Positions 46,191 through 59,590 of a DNA stretch of 64,000 bases are shown here, piece after piece (the stretch's first letter is position 1; every line of letters starts with the position of its first letter). Origin of the DNA: Stomorhina lunata (taxonomy: Eukaryota > Arthropoda > Insecta > Diptera > Rhiniidae). The notes beneath the pieces were generated by a model. The model did no database searches and was not told the DNA's origin. It worked only from the letters and a program-made list of their open reading frames with translations. A program made the position numbers and the translations under genes. The stretch lies in assembly GCA_933228675.1 (NCBI GenBank), contig OW121743.1:113137781-113201780 (forward strand), read 5' to 3'.

Positions 46191-46894
46191 AACACAGTAC
46201 GACAAAATCAAATTTTTTTGAGTACACATGAGTAATGTTAACAGAATATGAAAATAGGCTTAAAATAAAGAAATACGTGCATCGGCGTTTTGCTGTAGCA
46301 CGTCAGAATTTTAAGAAAATCGATTTTAAAGATACGAAGGACCATGGAGGTTCACTTGTAACGTAATACTATTATAAAAAGTTCTATAAAATAGAAAGGG
46401 TGAACCGATTTAAATGCTTGAGCCAGTTTTGAAAAGGGAATTAAATTTGGATTTGTTTTTTTTTTTAATTTTCAGGAAAAATTAAAAATTATCCAAAAAA
46501 TGTACGAAAACTAAACAACCAACATTTTTGACACAAAATAATAGTTAAGATATCATATTAATTTTTGTATTTTTACATTACATTTACATTATATTGAATT
46601 ACATTACACTTTTGGATAATTTTTTAATTTTATATGAAAAATAAAGCGCCATCTTGCGGAAAATAAAAACAATTTAGATTTAATTCACTTTTTAAGAACT
46701 GGCTCAAGCATTTAAATCGGTTCACCCATTCTATTTTAATAGAACTTTTTATAATAGTATTACGTTGCAAGTGAACCCAAGAGCTACAGCAAAACGCCGA
46801 GACAAGTATTTCTTTATAGCCTATTTTCATATTCTATTAACATTTCTCATACTGTCGTACAGTATAATAAATGAAACAGATCGAGATCAAATGC
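46175..46894. mobile_element. Foldback-like inverted repeat
   Basis: The left arm (46175-46450) and right arm (46676-46883) are inverted copies sharing GGCTCAAGCATTTAAATCGG, TTCACC, ATAATAGTATTACGTT, GCTACAGCAAAACGCCGA and GCCTATTTTCATATTCT. The inversion continues inward with a TTATCCAAAA/TTTTGGATAA pair (46479-46505 and 46606-46632), leaving a loop of about 100 bp. The left arm has about 45 extra bases near 46306-46352. The right arm ends at GATCAAATGC (46885-46894), the inverse of the R start, beside array f. No protein is encoded. Confidence 0.75.
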
Positions 46895-46914
46895 AAATAA
46901 TCTTTCTTTTTGAA

Positions 46915-47085
46915 GAAAATTTTTTAACAAAAATTATTCTATGGAAAATTTTTTTAACAAAAAATTTCTATAGAAAATTTTTTTAACAAAAATTTTTCTA
47001 TAGAAAATTTTTTGGTAAAACAATTTTGTATAGAAAAATTATCTATAGAAAAATTTGTGATAAAAAAATATTCTAAAAAAATTGT
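46915..47085. repeat. Minisatellite array f, segment 4
   Basis: About five units with a TTTTTAACAAAAA linker variant (TTTCTATAGAAAATTTTTTT), becoming irregular before R copy 3. Confidence 0.8.
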
Positions 47086-47139
47086 TTATCAAAAAAGAAC
47101 AAAATTGTCCTAAATATTACTGAAAAAGAAAAATTATTC

Positions 47140-47245
47140 GCATTTGATCCCAGTCTATTCATTAAGTTTATTTATTAATGACAAAAGCCAAAAAATGTTT
47201 GTGGGGGCAACCAATTCCTTGAATAGTTTTTTTCTTTTTAAAGGA
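47140..47245 (+). repeat. Repeat R, copy 3
   Basis: GCATTTGATCCCAGTCTATT, then GACAAAAGCCAAAAAATGTT, TGTGGGGGCAACCAATTCCT. It immediately follows array f segment 4. Downstream similarity fades at about 47245. Confidence 0.7.
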
Positions 47246-49029
47246 CATTTAAAAGCACTAACATTGTTATATAACCTTTCAAAAGATATACCTAATGATT
47301 ATGCGTCTTTAGTAAGGGATAAATCGAAATTCCGAACAACCCAAAATTTTGATTTATATACGCGAAAGTGCAAATATTTTCATTTAAATTAAAATATCCC
47401 CAGTGATTTATTTTAGTCCTTAAATTATATTTGAAATTTTGTTATATTTTAATCTTATTTACTTAAAAATTTTATACCATTTTCTAACTGCATTATGGCT
47501 TATATCTCTATACTCACAGACTCATCAAACGTATAAATATTCATAAAATCAAATGATGTTGAATAAATATTTCTAAAATTTTTTTTATTTGTAAATTTTT
47601 AGAAAAACTACAATTTTACACCCTTTGGAAATGTAGATTTTTAGGAAACATGTAAAATATGTATTTTATTTTTTTTCTAATTTTTTAGAAATATTTTATT
47701 TATTTTTTTCTTTCATTTTGCTAAATATAAAAATAAACTAACATACATGCAATCTGAGCTCTAGAAAATATTTTTTTTACTATTTTCTAATCAGTACAGC
47801 TTCCGGTAATCACTTGATGTAACATGAATTTTCATCAAAATATATATAGGATAGAGTATTTGAGAGTATTTGTATTTTGTACATCATAGATTTGTCAACT
47901 GACGGATATATAAATATTCATGGCATTAGAGAGGGACAAATGAATAGATGGATGGACGGATGAAAGGACAAATGAAAGGACGGACAGATGGACATATAAG
48001 CATAAATGTTTGATGAATGATGGTAGTACTTGTTGTTTATTTGGAGTAGGAGAGTTTTGCTGTGTTATTCATATTCATACATGTTTTAGTTCTTTCCCAA
48101 AACAACAAAGTCTATTTAGTTGTTGGTGTAATGTTGCATGTGAATTGACAACAACTTTACACTTGCATCACAATTATCTGAATATCTATCTCTGTGACAT
48201 AAAACTGAATTGCCCAAAATGTGAACAAAAAACTACCAGAGAGAAATGTAATGTAATATGATATTGAACCAGATACTAAGTCTTCTTTAGTATTTGTTTA
48301 GATTTTGTCTAAATGATAGTGATAAACTCTCTAATACTAAATATTTTGTATGTTTTTTTTAATTTATTTGTCTTTTTATGTGTTTTCCGTTTTTTTATTT
48401 TATTTTTCCAGATAGAGATAAAATTGTTGAAATATTTTTAAAGGGATTTGCAGGTGTAATGATAACACTTTAGGATTTTGAGTTTATGACAAAAACGATT
48501 ATCGAAAAAAATAAATAAAAATATTTCTAACAAAATTTGTGTAATAAAATACTAACAAATTCTTTTAGATAAATATTTTATGTTTTTAAATTTTATTAGA
48601 ATTTTTTGCAATCGATAAATTTTTATTATGAAAACTTATTTGGTAGATATGGGAAGAAGTTATGACATTTCCACATTGCCCTTAATCCATTATTAAAAAT
48701 GTACAGAAAAATATTTGAATGCAAATTCAAAACAAGAAGATTTGAAGTAAAATTTCCTGAAAAATTGTAGTTTGTACTTGTCGCTTAATTAATGACTAAA
48801 TTTAAATAAATTCCTGCTGAAAAAAGGCAAGAAAAGGCCATAATTCTCTTAGAAATAGATAATTACAAAAAATTAATTTTGTCAAAACTGGAAAACGAAC
48901 CCAGGAACAATTTATTATATTAATGCATGAAAATATAAAGAAGGAATTTTCTATAAAACTATTAAAGATATAGCGAAAATAGTGATATTTTTACTTTAAT
49001 TGCATTTTGTTTACAACTTTTTTATATAA
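47246..49029. other. AT-rich DNA, no gene recognised
   Basis: A GGAC/GGAT-rich run at about 47940-47992 may be a residual DINE microsatellite. A Cys-rich 83-codon frame at 48010-48261 has no recognised domain. Otherwise low complexity. Confidence 0.4.
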
Positions 49030-49752
49030 GAACAAGTAAAAAGAGCTATAGTCGGTCAAGTCCGACCATTCGATTCCCTTCACCACTGAGGTCAAAGGTG
49101 TTCTTTTTCTTGAATAAAGACAAATATTTGCTAAATTTCCCCATCATACAAATATTTTCTTAAAACATATATTTAGCTGTTTCCGTAATTTGGACTTATA
49201 TGAGAGCTTGGGTCAAATATAAACTTAAAATTCTCATTATCTTCAGAGTTACGAACGTTTTAGAAATTTTTATCTCATTTTTGACAAAAGAGCTTTTATG
49301 GGAGCTATGGTCAAATGTGGATCGATTTCAACAAAATTTGGTACAGTGATTTTGGTTTAAGATAATCAGTATTTCTTTTAAATTTCTTGAAAAAATATTA
49401 ATATTTTTGGCCAAAATATTAATTCCGGGAAGTGTGACCTATGGGAGATACCATAAATAATGAACCTATTTTGACGAATTTCAATAGCCATGGTTCCACT
49501 CTCAAAAAAATTATCTATACCAAATTCCATTAAATTACCTTTAGAACTGCGACCTGTACTTTGATTACGTGGTTTACAAGAGGGTCCAGCAAGCCAGACG
49601 GACGGACGAACTGACGTGGCTAAACCAACTCAGAAAGTCATTCTAAACCTATTGGTAAACTAAAAGGTTGGTCTAAGACAAATATTTCTATGCGTTACAT
49701 ACAATAGCACAAACTTATAAGAATCTTTCCATCTATGGTAATGAAGGCTATA
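49030..49752 (-). mobile_element. DINE-like element, copy E
   Basis: The plus strand starts AACAAGTAAAAAGAGCTATA with hairpin GTCGGTCAAGTCCGAC. It runs in parallel with copy B, has a shortened GGACGGACG tract at about 49598-49610, and ends CTATGGTAATGAAGGCTATA. About 723 bp and complete at both ends, but more diverged than A and B. Confidence 0.78.
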
Positions 49753-52284
49753 AATATGGTCCTTCGAACCAATTATTTTTTTATTAAGAAAACCACTTGT
49801 AGTTTTTCAAATAATTTCAAAAGGATACACCACAAAATTTTCTTTAAGCCTTGATAAGATAATTTGTTCGTATGGTCAACGGTTGTGGAGTTTTTCACAT
49901 AAAAATGTACATTTTTTTTGCAAAATCAAAAAATTTTTCTTTTTCAAAAATTCATAAAAAATCAAACATTTCAAAAACTTACCGAAAGAAGATTTTCAAA
50001 AACTTGACTTTAAATGTTTGGTGTATTTTAGTGATTAATTTTATTTCCCTTCATAAATTAAAAAAAAAAATTGAGTCATTTCAGTCCCCATGTCTGTTAA
50101 GGGTTAAAAAAATATTTTTAATAAAACAAAAAAAATATTTTTTATTAATTTTGGTCAAAATTCGCCACTTAATTCATTCATAACTTTTGCGTATTTTTGC
50201 CACTAAAAATCCAAATTCTTACTTTTGACCCCAATGAAAAAAGGGTTAAGCCCATTCAATATCAAACAAAGTTCTAGTGGACATTCATCAATGACTGGGC
50301 AATAAAGTTCAGTATTAGCTTTATCAAAATAGAACTTAAATAAAATTTACTATGCATCTACTTAAATAATGTCCAAAAATTTACTTTTTCGCGAAATTTT
50401 GAGATTTCAAGTCGCCGGTACAGCGAAACCATATGAGATATCAAACTGAACTTTTTCCGGATTTCATTACCACATGCCGATCGAAAATTTTGAGATTTGA
50501 ATATTTTTTTTAAAGAAAATTTTCTAAAACATAAAAAGTGAGTTTTGAAACGGTCCTTGAAAAAAGTACCATTTTCCAGTATAAGAAAAGCTATGTTAAT
50601 TTAATTATATTTTAATAAATGTCAACTATTTAGTACTTTTAAGTCTTTAGTTGATAAGGAATGTCTTACTTTGTAATTTCTGTACTCTAAAGTTTATTTT
50701 TTGCTGCATATCCTTAGGCGTGTTCAAAAGGTCAAGAATTTTCTGGGGCAAATTGCTATAACTTAAAAACTACTGCATGCATTTTCTGTTTTTATGGCTC
50801 GAATAAAAGCTGATTTAGTTGTCTTCTATATCCAGTTATTGGTTTTGCCAAAAACATATTCTTATTTGCTTAAATTTACCAAAAACAGAAAAAACTCATA
50901 TTTTTTCCCATACAAATTGGTCCTAGAAATAAATATCCTGCTCGCCACCTGAGGGCATTGACCTATAAAGACACAATTTTTTTTCTGAGCACCTTATCTT
51001 GTAAAGCATCGATTTTAAACCAGGCGTATCGAATTTCAATAAAAGTTGTTTTTCGCTCCACCCTAATATTTAGTTAATAACTTCATTTTCTTTCTTTTTA
51101 CGTAACAAAATCACTTTTTATAAAAACGTTAACAGTTTTGTGACCATGTAATGAAAATGGTATATTTTTTATTAATTTCGATTTTTAATAATTTTGAAAA
51201 AATAAAAAAAAATGTAAATTTAAAGAAAATAAAAATTTTCAATAAAGTGCAAATAACTCCAAATCCGTTAAGCATATTAAAAAATTTTCTTAAAAGAACT
51301 TAAATATATTTGTATATGTAATTGTTATTCTACTCTGTAATTTTCAACAAAACCGAACAATACGTTTTAAAGATATGATAAAATGAATGGATCAGACTCT
51401 TGGAAAATGGCAAATTTTATAAAAAAAAATCCATAGAATTTAAAATCTTGACCGTTTTTTTAATTAGGAGACAACAACAAATAGAAAAAATAAAGTGGTA
51501 TTCAATTGTAACGCAAAAAGTTTCATTTTGTGGATTAGTGTTATTTATAATCGATTTATCAATAGTGGAGCAATTAATATTCATCAAGAAAATCCATGTA
51601 CTGTAATTTAAAAAACAAACTTTTTCAGACACCCAATATTTGACTGTCTTTACGATAATGCCGTATTTTTTATTAAAGAAATCATGAAAATCAATGGCAT
51701 GTAGTAGTAGCAAATAAACAAGAGAACAATTATAATAATATGTCCACAGGCCATTGAGTTGATAACGCAAACGAGGCCGCAATAAAATAAATAAATGAAG
51801 AGGAATAAAATCAATGAACGAAGGAAGGACTAAAGAAAGAAATGTCCACAACTTAACAGAAACGCCAACATTAAGTAGTGAACATCCCCATTTTAATGTG
51901 ATAATAAAAAAAAAACAACAAAAAAGAAATCACAAATTTCTGTTGATTTTTATCATAAAACAAATGTAGCGTAACCAAATGCGTTCTGGTTGTTGATTTG
52001 CGTTTATCGTGGTCGCCATGTTTTGTTTAGGTCCTTTCTTTTATTTAAATAAATTTTTTGTTTCTTCAACCTAAAACATGCCACCATATTGTTAGTTAGT
52101 AATTTACATTTTCCTGCTCATTTGATTAATAAAATAAAAAAATTTGTTATAAAATTTTTCCAATTTCGGAAGTAAACAAAATTAAAAATTTTATTCGTAC
52201 AAAATTGCTTAAGGATTCTATTTACAAAAATAGGTATTTTGAGTTTTACGATCGATATGTCCAATGCATAAACAGGTTTTTTAA
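49753..52284. other. AT-rich DNA with an unrecognised ORF and a possible dispersed repeat
   Basis: The longest minus-strand frame (51851-51417, 144 codons) is rich in Leu, Ile, Phe and Tyr (for example SLVYLLLLHAIDFHDFFNKK). It could encode membrane segments but has no conserved motif and arises opposite A-rich DNA, so it is probably not a gene. GGGTTAA occurs near 50099 and 50243. The 50700-51075 stretch, ending CGCTCCACCCTAATA, looks like mid-repetitive DNA. Confidence 0.3.
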
Positions 52285-55200
52285 AAATCTTTCTATAAAA
52301 ATAAGAAATTTTTAAAAAAAATCCCCATAAAAATAAGAGATTTTTAAAAAAAATTTCCTATAAAAATAAGAAATTTTTGAAAAATTTCCTAGAAAATAGA
52401 AAATTTTTAAAAAATTTCCTATAAAAATAGAGAATTTTTCAAAAATTTCCTATAAAAATAGAAAATTTTTAATTTCCTATAAAAATAGAACATTTTTGAA
52501 AAATTTCCTATAAAAATAGAAAATTTTTGTAAAATTTCCTATAAAAATAGAAAATTTTTGTAAAATTTCCTATAAAAATAGAACATTTTTGTAAAATTTC
52601 CTATCAAAATAGAAAATTTTTGTAACAATTCCTATAAAAATAGAAAATTTTTGAAAAATTTCCTACAAAAATAGAAAATTTTTGAAAAATTTTCTATAAA
52701 AATAGAAAATTTTTGAAAAATTTCCTATAAAAATAGAAAATTTTTGAAAAATTTCCTATAAAAATAGAAAATTTTTGAAAAATTTCCTATAAAAATAGAA
52801 AATTTTTGAAAAATTTCCTATAAAAATAGAAAATTTTTGAAAAATTTCCTATAAAAATAGAAAATTTTTGAAAAATTTCCTATAAAAATAGAAAATTTTT
52901 GAAAAATTTCCTATAAAAATAGAAAATTTTTGAAAAATTTCCTATAAAAATAGAAAATTTTTGAAAAATTTCCTATAAAAATAGAAAATTTTTGAAAAAT
53001 TTCCTATAAAAATAGAAAATTTTTGAAAAATTTCCTATAAAAATAGAAAATTTTTGAAAAATTTCCTATAAAAATAGAAAATTTTTGAAAAATTTCCTAT
53101 AAAAATAGAAAATTTTTGAAAAATTTCCTATAAAAATAGAAAATTTTTGAAAAATTTCCTATAAAAATAGAAAATTTTTGAAAAATTTCCTATAAAAATA
53201 GAAAATTTTTGAAAAATTTCCTATAAAAATAGAAAATTTTTGAAAAATTTCCTATAAAAATAGAAAATTTTTGAAAAATTTCCTATAAAAATAGAAAATT
53301 TTTGAAAAATTTCCTATAAAAATAGAAAATTTTTGAAAAATTTCCTATAAAAATAGAAAATTTTTGAAAAATTTCCTATAAAAATAGAAAATTTTTGAAA
53401 AATTTCCTATAAAAATAGAAAATTTTTGAAAAATTTCCTATAAAAATAGAAAATTTTTGAAAAATTTCCTATAAAAATAGAAAATTTTTGAAAAATTTCC
53501 TATAAAAATAGAAAATTTTTGAAAAATTTCCTATAAAAATAGAAAATTTTTGAAAAATTTCCTATAAAAATAGAAAATTTTTGAAAAATTTCCTATAAAA
53601 ATAGAAAATTTTTGAAAAATTTCCTATAAAAATAGAAAATTTTTGAAAAATTTCCTATAAAAATAGAAAATTTTTGAAAAATTTCCTATAAAAATAGAAA
53701 ATTTTTGAAAAATTTCCTATAAAAATAGAAAATTTTTGAAAAATTTCCTATTAAAATAGAAAATTTTTGAAAAATTTCCTATAAAAATAGAAAATTTTTG
53801 AAAAATTTCCTATTAAAATAGAAAATTTTTGAAAAATTTCCTATAAAAATAGAAAATTTTTGAAAAATTTCCTATAAAAATAGAAAATTTTTGAAAAATT
53901 TCCTATAAAAATAGAAAATTTTTGAAAAATTTCCTATAAAAATAGAAAATTTTTGAAAAATTTCCTATAAAAATAGAAAATTTTTGAAAAATGTCCTATA
54001 AAAATAGAAAATTTTTGAAAAATTTCCTATAAAAATAGAAAATTTTTGAAAAATTTCCTATAAAAATAGAAAATTTTTGAAAAATTTCCTATAAAAATAG
54101 AAAATTTTTGAAAAATTTCCTATAAAAATAGAAAATTTTTGAAAAATTTCCTATAAAAATAGAAAATTTTTGAAAAATTTCCTATAAAAATAGAAAATTT
54201 TTGAAAAATTTCCTATAAAAATAGAAAATTTTTGAAAAATTTCCTATAAAAATAGAAAATTTTTGAAAAATTTCCTATAAAAATAGAAAATTTTTGAAAA
54301 ATTTCCTATAAAAATAGAAAATTTTTGAAAAATTTCCTATAAAAATAGAAAATTTTTGAAAAATTTCCTATAAAAATAGAAAATTTTTGAAAAATTTCCT
54401 ATAAAAATAGAAAATTTTTGAAAAATTTCCTATAAAAATAGAAAATTTTTGAAAAATTTCCTATAAAAATAGAAAATTTTTGAAAAATTTCCTATAAAAA
54501 TAGAAAATTTTTGAAAAATTTCCTATAAAAATAGAAAATTTTTGAAAAATTTCCTATAAAAATAGAAAATTTTTGAAAAATTTCCTATAAAAATAGAAAA
54601 TTTTTGAAAAATTTCCTATAAAAATAGAAAATTTTTGAAAAATTTCCTATAAAAATAGAAAATTTTTGAAAAATTTCCTATAAAAATAGAAAATTTTTGA
54701 AAAATTTCCTATAAAAATAGAAAATTTTTGAAAAATTTCCTATAAAAATAGAAAATTTTTGAAAAATTTCCTATAAAAATAGAAAATTTTTGAAAAATTT
54801 CCTATAAAAATAGAAAATTTTTGAAAAATTTTCTATAAAAATAGAAAATTTTTGAAAAATTTCCTATAAAAATAGAAAATTTTTGAAAAATTTCCTATAA
54901 AAATAGAAAATTTTTGAAAAATTTCCTATAAAAATAGAAAATTTTTGAAAAATTTCCTATAAAAATAGAAAATTTTTGAAAAATTTCCTATAAAAATAGA
55001 AAATTTTTGAAAAATTTCCTATAAAAATAGAAAATTTTTGAAAAATTTCCTATAAAAATAGAAAATTTTTGAAAAATTTCCTATAAAAATAGAAAATTTT
55101 TGAAAAATTTCCTATAAAAATAGAAAATTTTTGAAAAATTTCCTATTAAAATAGAAAATTTTTGAAAAATTTCCTATAAAAATAGAAAATTTTTGAAAAA

Positions 55201-55382
55201 TTTCCTATAAAAATAGAAAATTTTTGAAAAATTTCCTATAAAAATAGAAAATTTTTGAAAAATTTCCTATAAAAATAGAAAATTTTTGAAAAATTTCCTA
55301 TAAAAATAGAAAATTTTTGAAAAATTTCCTATAAAAATAGAAAATTTTTGAAAAATTTCCTATAAAAATAGAAAATTTTTGA
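52285..55382. repeat. Minisatellite array g, first block, 31-bp unit
   Basis: The unit is GAAAATTTTTGAAAAATTTC followed by CTATAAAAATA. From about 52680 to the gap the copies are almost all identical (roughly 87 units), with rare variants such as TATTAAAATAG at about 53750, 53812 and 55145, and GTCCTAT at about 53994. The left edge (52285-52680) is diverged. The sequence runs directly into the assembly gap. Confidence 0.97.
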
Positions 55383-55582
55383 NNNNNNNNNNNNNNNNNN
55401 NNNNNNNNNNNNNNNNNNNNNNNNNNNNNNNNNNNNNNNNNNNNNNNNNNNNNNNNNNNNNNNNNNNNNNNNNNNNNNNNNNNNNNNNNNNNNNNNNNNN
55501 NNNNNNNNNNNNNNNNNNNNNNNNNNNNNNNNNNNNNNNNNNNNNNNNNNNNNNNNNNNNNNNNNNNNNNNNNNNNNNNNNN
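55383..55582. other. Assembly gap, 200 N
   Basis: Exactly 200 unknown bases inside array g. The round number suggests a placeholder of unknown true length. Frames crossing it are artefacts. Confidence 1.
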
Positions 55583-58500
55583 CCTTTAATATACAATTTC
55601 CTAAAAATATGAAATTTTAAAAAAATTTCCTAATATAAGAAAATTGTGAAAATTTTTCTAAAAATAAGAAATTTTTGAATAATTTCTGAACAATTAGAAA
55701 ATTTTTGAAAAATTTTCTATAAAAATTTCCTGCAAGACAAAAAATTTTAAAAAAATTTGATATTTTTTTTGTATAAATTTCTTTTAAAAATAAGACATTT
55801 TTGAAAAATTTGCTATAAAAAGAAAAAAAAAATTGGAAAATATTCTATAAAAATAAGAAATTTTTGAAAAATTTTCTACAAAAAAAGGACTTTTTTTTTA
55901 AAATTTCCTATAAAAATAAGAAATTTTTGAAAAAATTTCTTATAAAAATAAGAAATTTTTAAAAAATTTCATAAAAATGGGACATTTTTATAAAAATTTC
56001 CTAAAAATAAGAAATATTTGAAAATTTTCCTAAACATAAGAATTTTTTGAAAAAATTTCTATAAAAATCAAAAAATTTAAAAAATATCCTATAAAAATAA
56101 GAAATCTTTGAACAACTTCCTATAAAAATATGAAATTTTTGAAAAAATTTTCTATAAAAAAATTTCCTATAAAAATAAAGAAATTGAAAAAACTTCCTAT
56201 AAAATACTAAATTTTTGAAAAATTTCCTATAAAAATAGGAAATTGAAAAATTTCCTATAAAAATAGGAAATTGAAAAATTTCCTATAAAAATAGGAAATT
56301 GAAAAAATTTCCTATAAAAATAGGAAATTGAAAAATTTCCTAAAAATAGGTAATTGAAAAATTTCCTACAAAAATACGAAATTGAGAAATTTCCTTTAAA
56401 AATAGGGAATTGAAAAACTTCTTATAAAAATTGGAATTTTTGAAAAATTTGCTGTAAAAATAGGAAATTTTTAAAAATAATTTGCTATAAAAATAGGAAA
56501 TTTTAAAAAAAATTTGCTATAAAAATAGGAAATTTAAAAAAAAAATTTGCTATAAAAATAGGAAATTTTTGAAAAATTTCCTATAAAAACAGGAAATTTT
56601 TGAAAAATTTCCTATTAAAATAGGAAATTTTTGAAAAATTTCCTATTAAAATAGGAAATTTTTGAAAAATTTCCTATTAAAATAGGAAATTTTTGAAAAA
56701 TTTCCTATTTAAAATAGGAAATTTTTGAAAAATTTCCTATTAAAATAGGAAATTTTTGAAAAATTTCCTATTAAAAATAGGAAATTTTTGAAAAATTTCC
56801 TATTAAAATAGGAAATTTTAAAAAAAATTTCCTATTAAAATAGGAAATTTTTAAAAAAATTTCCTATTAAAATAGGAAATTTTTAAAAAAATTTCCTATT
56901 AAAATAGGAAATTTTTGAAAATTTCCTATTAAAATAGGAAATTTTTGAAAAATTTCCTATTAAAAATAGGAAATTTTTGAAAAATTTCGTATTAAAATAG
57001 GAAATTTTTGAAAAATTTCCTATTAAAATAGGAAATTTTTGAAAAATTTCCTATTAAAATAGGAAATTTTTGAAAAATTTCCTATTATTTTAATAGGAAA
57101 TTTTTGAAAAATTTCCTATTAAAATAGGAAATTTTTGAAAAATTTCCTATTAAAAAAGGAAATTTTTGAAAAATTTTCTATTAAAAAAGGAAATTTTTGA
57201 AAAATTTCCTATTAAAATAGGAAATTTTTGAAAAATTTCCTATTAAAAGAGGAAATTTTTGAAAAATTTCCTATTAAAATAGGAAATTTTTGAAAAATTT
57301 CCTATTAAAATAGGAAATTTTTGAAAAATTTTCTATTAAAATAGGAAATTTTTGAAAAATTTTCTATTAAAATAGGAAGTTTTTGAAAAATTTCCTATTA
57401 AAATAGGAAATTTTTGAAAAATTTCCTATTAAAATAGGAAATTTTTGAAAAATTTCCTATTAAAATAGGAAATTTTTGAAAAATTTCCTATAAAAATAGG
57501 AAATTTTTGAAAAATTTCCTATAAAAATAGGAAATTTTTGAAAAATTTTCTATATAAATAGGAAATTTTTGAAAAATTTCCTATAAAAATAGGAAATTTT
57601 TGAAAAATTTCCTATAAAAATAGAAAATTTTTGAAAAATTTCCTATAAAAATAGGAAATTTTTGAAAAATTTCCTATAAAAATAGGAAATTTTTGAAAAA
57701 TTTCCTATAAAAATAGGAAATTTTTGAAAAATTTCCTATAAAAATAGGAAATTTTTGAAAAATTTCCTATAAAAATAGGAAATTTTTGAAAAATTTCCTA
57801 TAAAAATAGGAAATTTTTGAAAAATTTCCTATAAAAATAGGAAATTTTTGAAAAATTTCCTATAAAAATAGGAAATTTTTGAAAAATTTCCTATAAAAAT
57901 AGGAAATTTTTGAAAAATTTCCTATAAAAATTTTTGAAAAATTTCCTATAAAAATAGGAAATTTTTGAAAAATTTCCTATAAAAATAGGAAATTTTTGAA
58001 AAATTTCCTATAAAAATAGGAAATTTTTGAAAAATTTCCTATAAAAATAGGAAATTTTTGAAAAATTTCCTATAAAAATAGGAAATTTTTGAAAAATTTC
58101 CTATAAAAATAGGAAATTTTTGAAAAATTTCCTATAAAAATAGGAAATTTTTGAAAAATTTCCTATAAAAATAGGAAAATTTTGAAAAATTTCCTATAAA
58201 AATAGGAAAATTTTGAAAAATTTCCTATAAAAATAGGAAAGTTTTGAAAAATTTCCTATAAAAATAGGAAAATTTTGAAAAATTTCCTATAAAAATAGGA
58301 AATTTTTGAAAAATTTCCTATAAAAATAGGAAATTTTTGAAAAATTTCCTATAAAAATAGGAAATTTTTGAAAAATTTCCTATAAAAATAGGAAATTTTT
58401 GAAAAATTTCCTATAAAAATAGGAAATTTTTGAAAAATTTCCTATAAAAATAGGAAATTTTTGAAAAATTTCCTATAAAAATAGGAAATTTTTGAAAAAT

Positions 58501-59590
58501 TTCCTATAAAAATAGGAAATTTTTGAAAAATTTCCTATAAAAATAGGAAATTTTTGAAAAATTTCCTATAAAAATAGGAAATTTTTGAAAAATTTCCTAT
58601 AAAAATAGGAAATTTTTGAAAAATTTCCTATAAAAATAGGAAATTTTTGAAAAATTTCCTATAAAAATAGGAAATTTTTGAAAAATTTCCTATAAAAATA
58701 GGAAATTTTTGAAAAATTTCCTATAAAAATAGGAAATTTTTGAAAAATTTCCTATAAAAATAGGAAATTTTTGAAAAATTTCCTATAAAAAAAGGAAATT
58801 TTTGAAAAATTTCCTATAAAAAAAATAAGTTTTTGAAAAATTTCCTATAAAGAAGTAAATTTTTGAAAAATTTCCTAAAAAAATAGTAAATTTTTGAAAA
58901 TTTTCCTATAAAAATAGTAAACTTTTGAAAAATAGGAAATTGAATATTTTCTATAAAAATAGAAAATTGAAAAAGATCCTATAAAAATAGGAAATTAAAA
59001 AATTTCCTATTAAAATAGGGAATTGAAAAATTTGCTATAAAAATAGAAACTTAAAAAATTTTTTAAAAAATAGGGATTTTTTGAAAAACTTCCTATAAAA
59101 ATGAGAAAAAATTTCCTATAAGAATATAAAATTTTTGAAATATTTGCCATAAAAATAGTAAATTTTTGAAAAATTTCCTATGAAAAGAGTAAATTTTTGA
59201 AAAATTTTCTATAAAATTTAGAAATTTTTGGAAAATTTCCTTTAAAAATAGGAAAATAGTAAATTTTTGAAAAATTTACTATACAAATAGTAAATTTTTG
59301 AAAAATGTCCTGTAAAAATATTTTTTTTTAATTTCCTAATAAGAAGTAAGAAAATTTTTGAAAAATTTCTGAAAAGAATTAATTTTTAAAAAGTTTCCTA
59401 AAAAATAAGAAATTTTTTAAGAATTTCCTAAAAATAAGAATTTTTAAAAATAAGAAATGTTTCAATATATAAATAATTAAAAAAATTTTTTTTAGAAGTA
59501 ATAAATTTTTAGAAATTTTGCTAAAAATAAGAAATTTTTAAAAAATTTTTTAATAATAACATTTTTTGATAAATTAAAATTAAAACATTA
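55583..59590. repeat. Minisatellite array g, second block
   Basis: After the gap the first ~630 bp are strongly diverged. A second homogeneous core at about 56560-58790 uses GGAAATTTTTGAAAAATTTC with CTATTAAAATA (56600-57480) and then CTATAAAAATA (57480-58790). One base differs from the first block (GGAAA instead of GAAAA), which turns the monomer into a perfect palindrome with 13-bp arms around a single G. Divergence rises again from 58790 to 59590. Confidence 0.95.

Noticed and set aside
48010..48261. Cys-rich 83-codon frame as a small secreted or zinc-binding protein
   Set aside because: Cys spacing fits no pattern I know, there is no signal peptide, and it overlaps simple-repeat-like DNA.
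51417..51851. 144-codon minus-strand frame considered as a membrane protein
   Set aside because: Hydrophobic composition is expected opposite A-rich DNA; there is no motif, no splice context and no homologue I recognise. Mentioned in the feature list only as an unrecognised frame.
55360..55612. Frames crossing the N gap
   Set aside because: They consist almost wholly of unknown residues.
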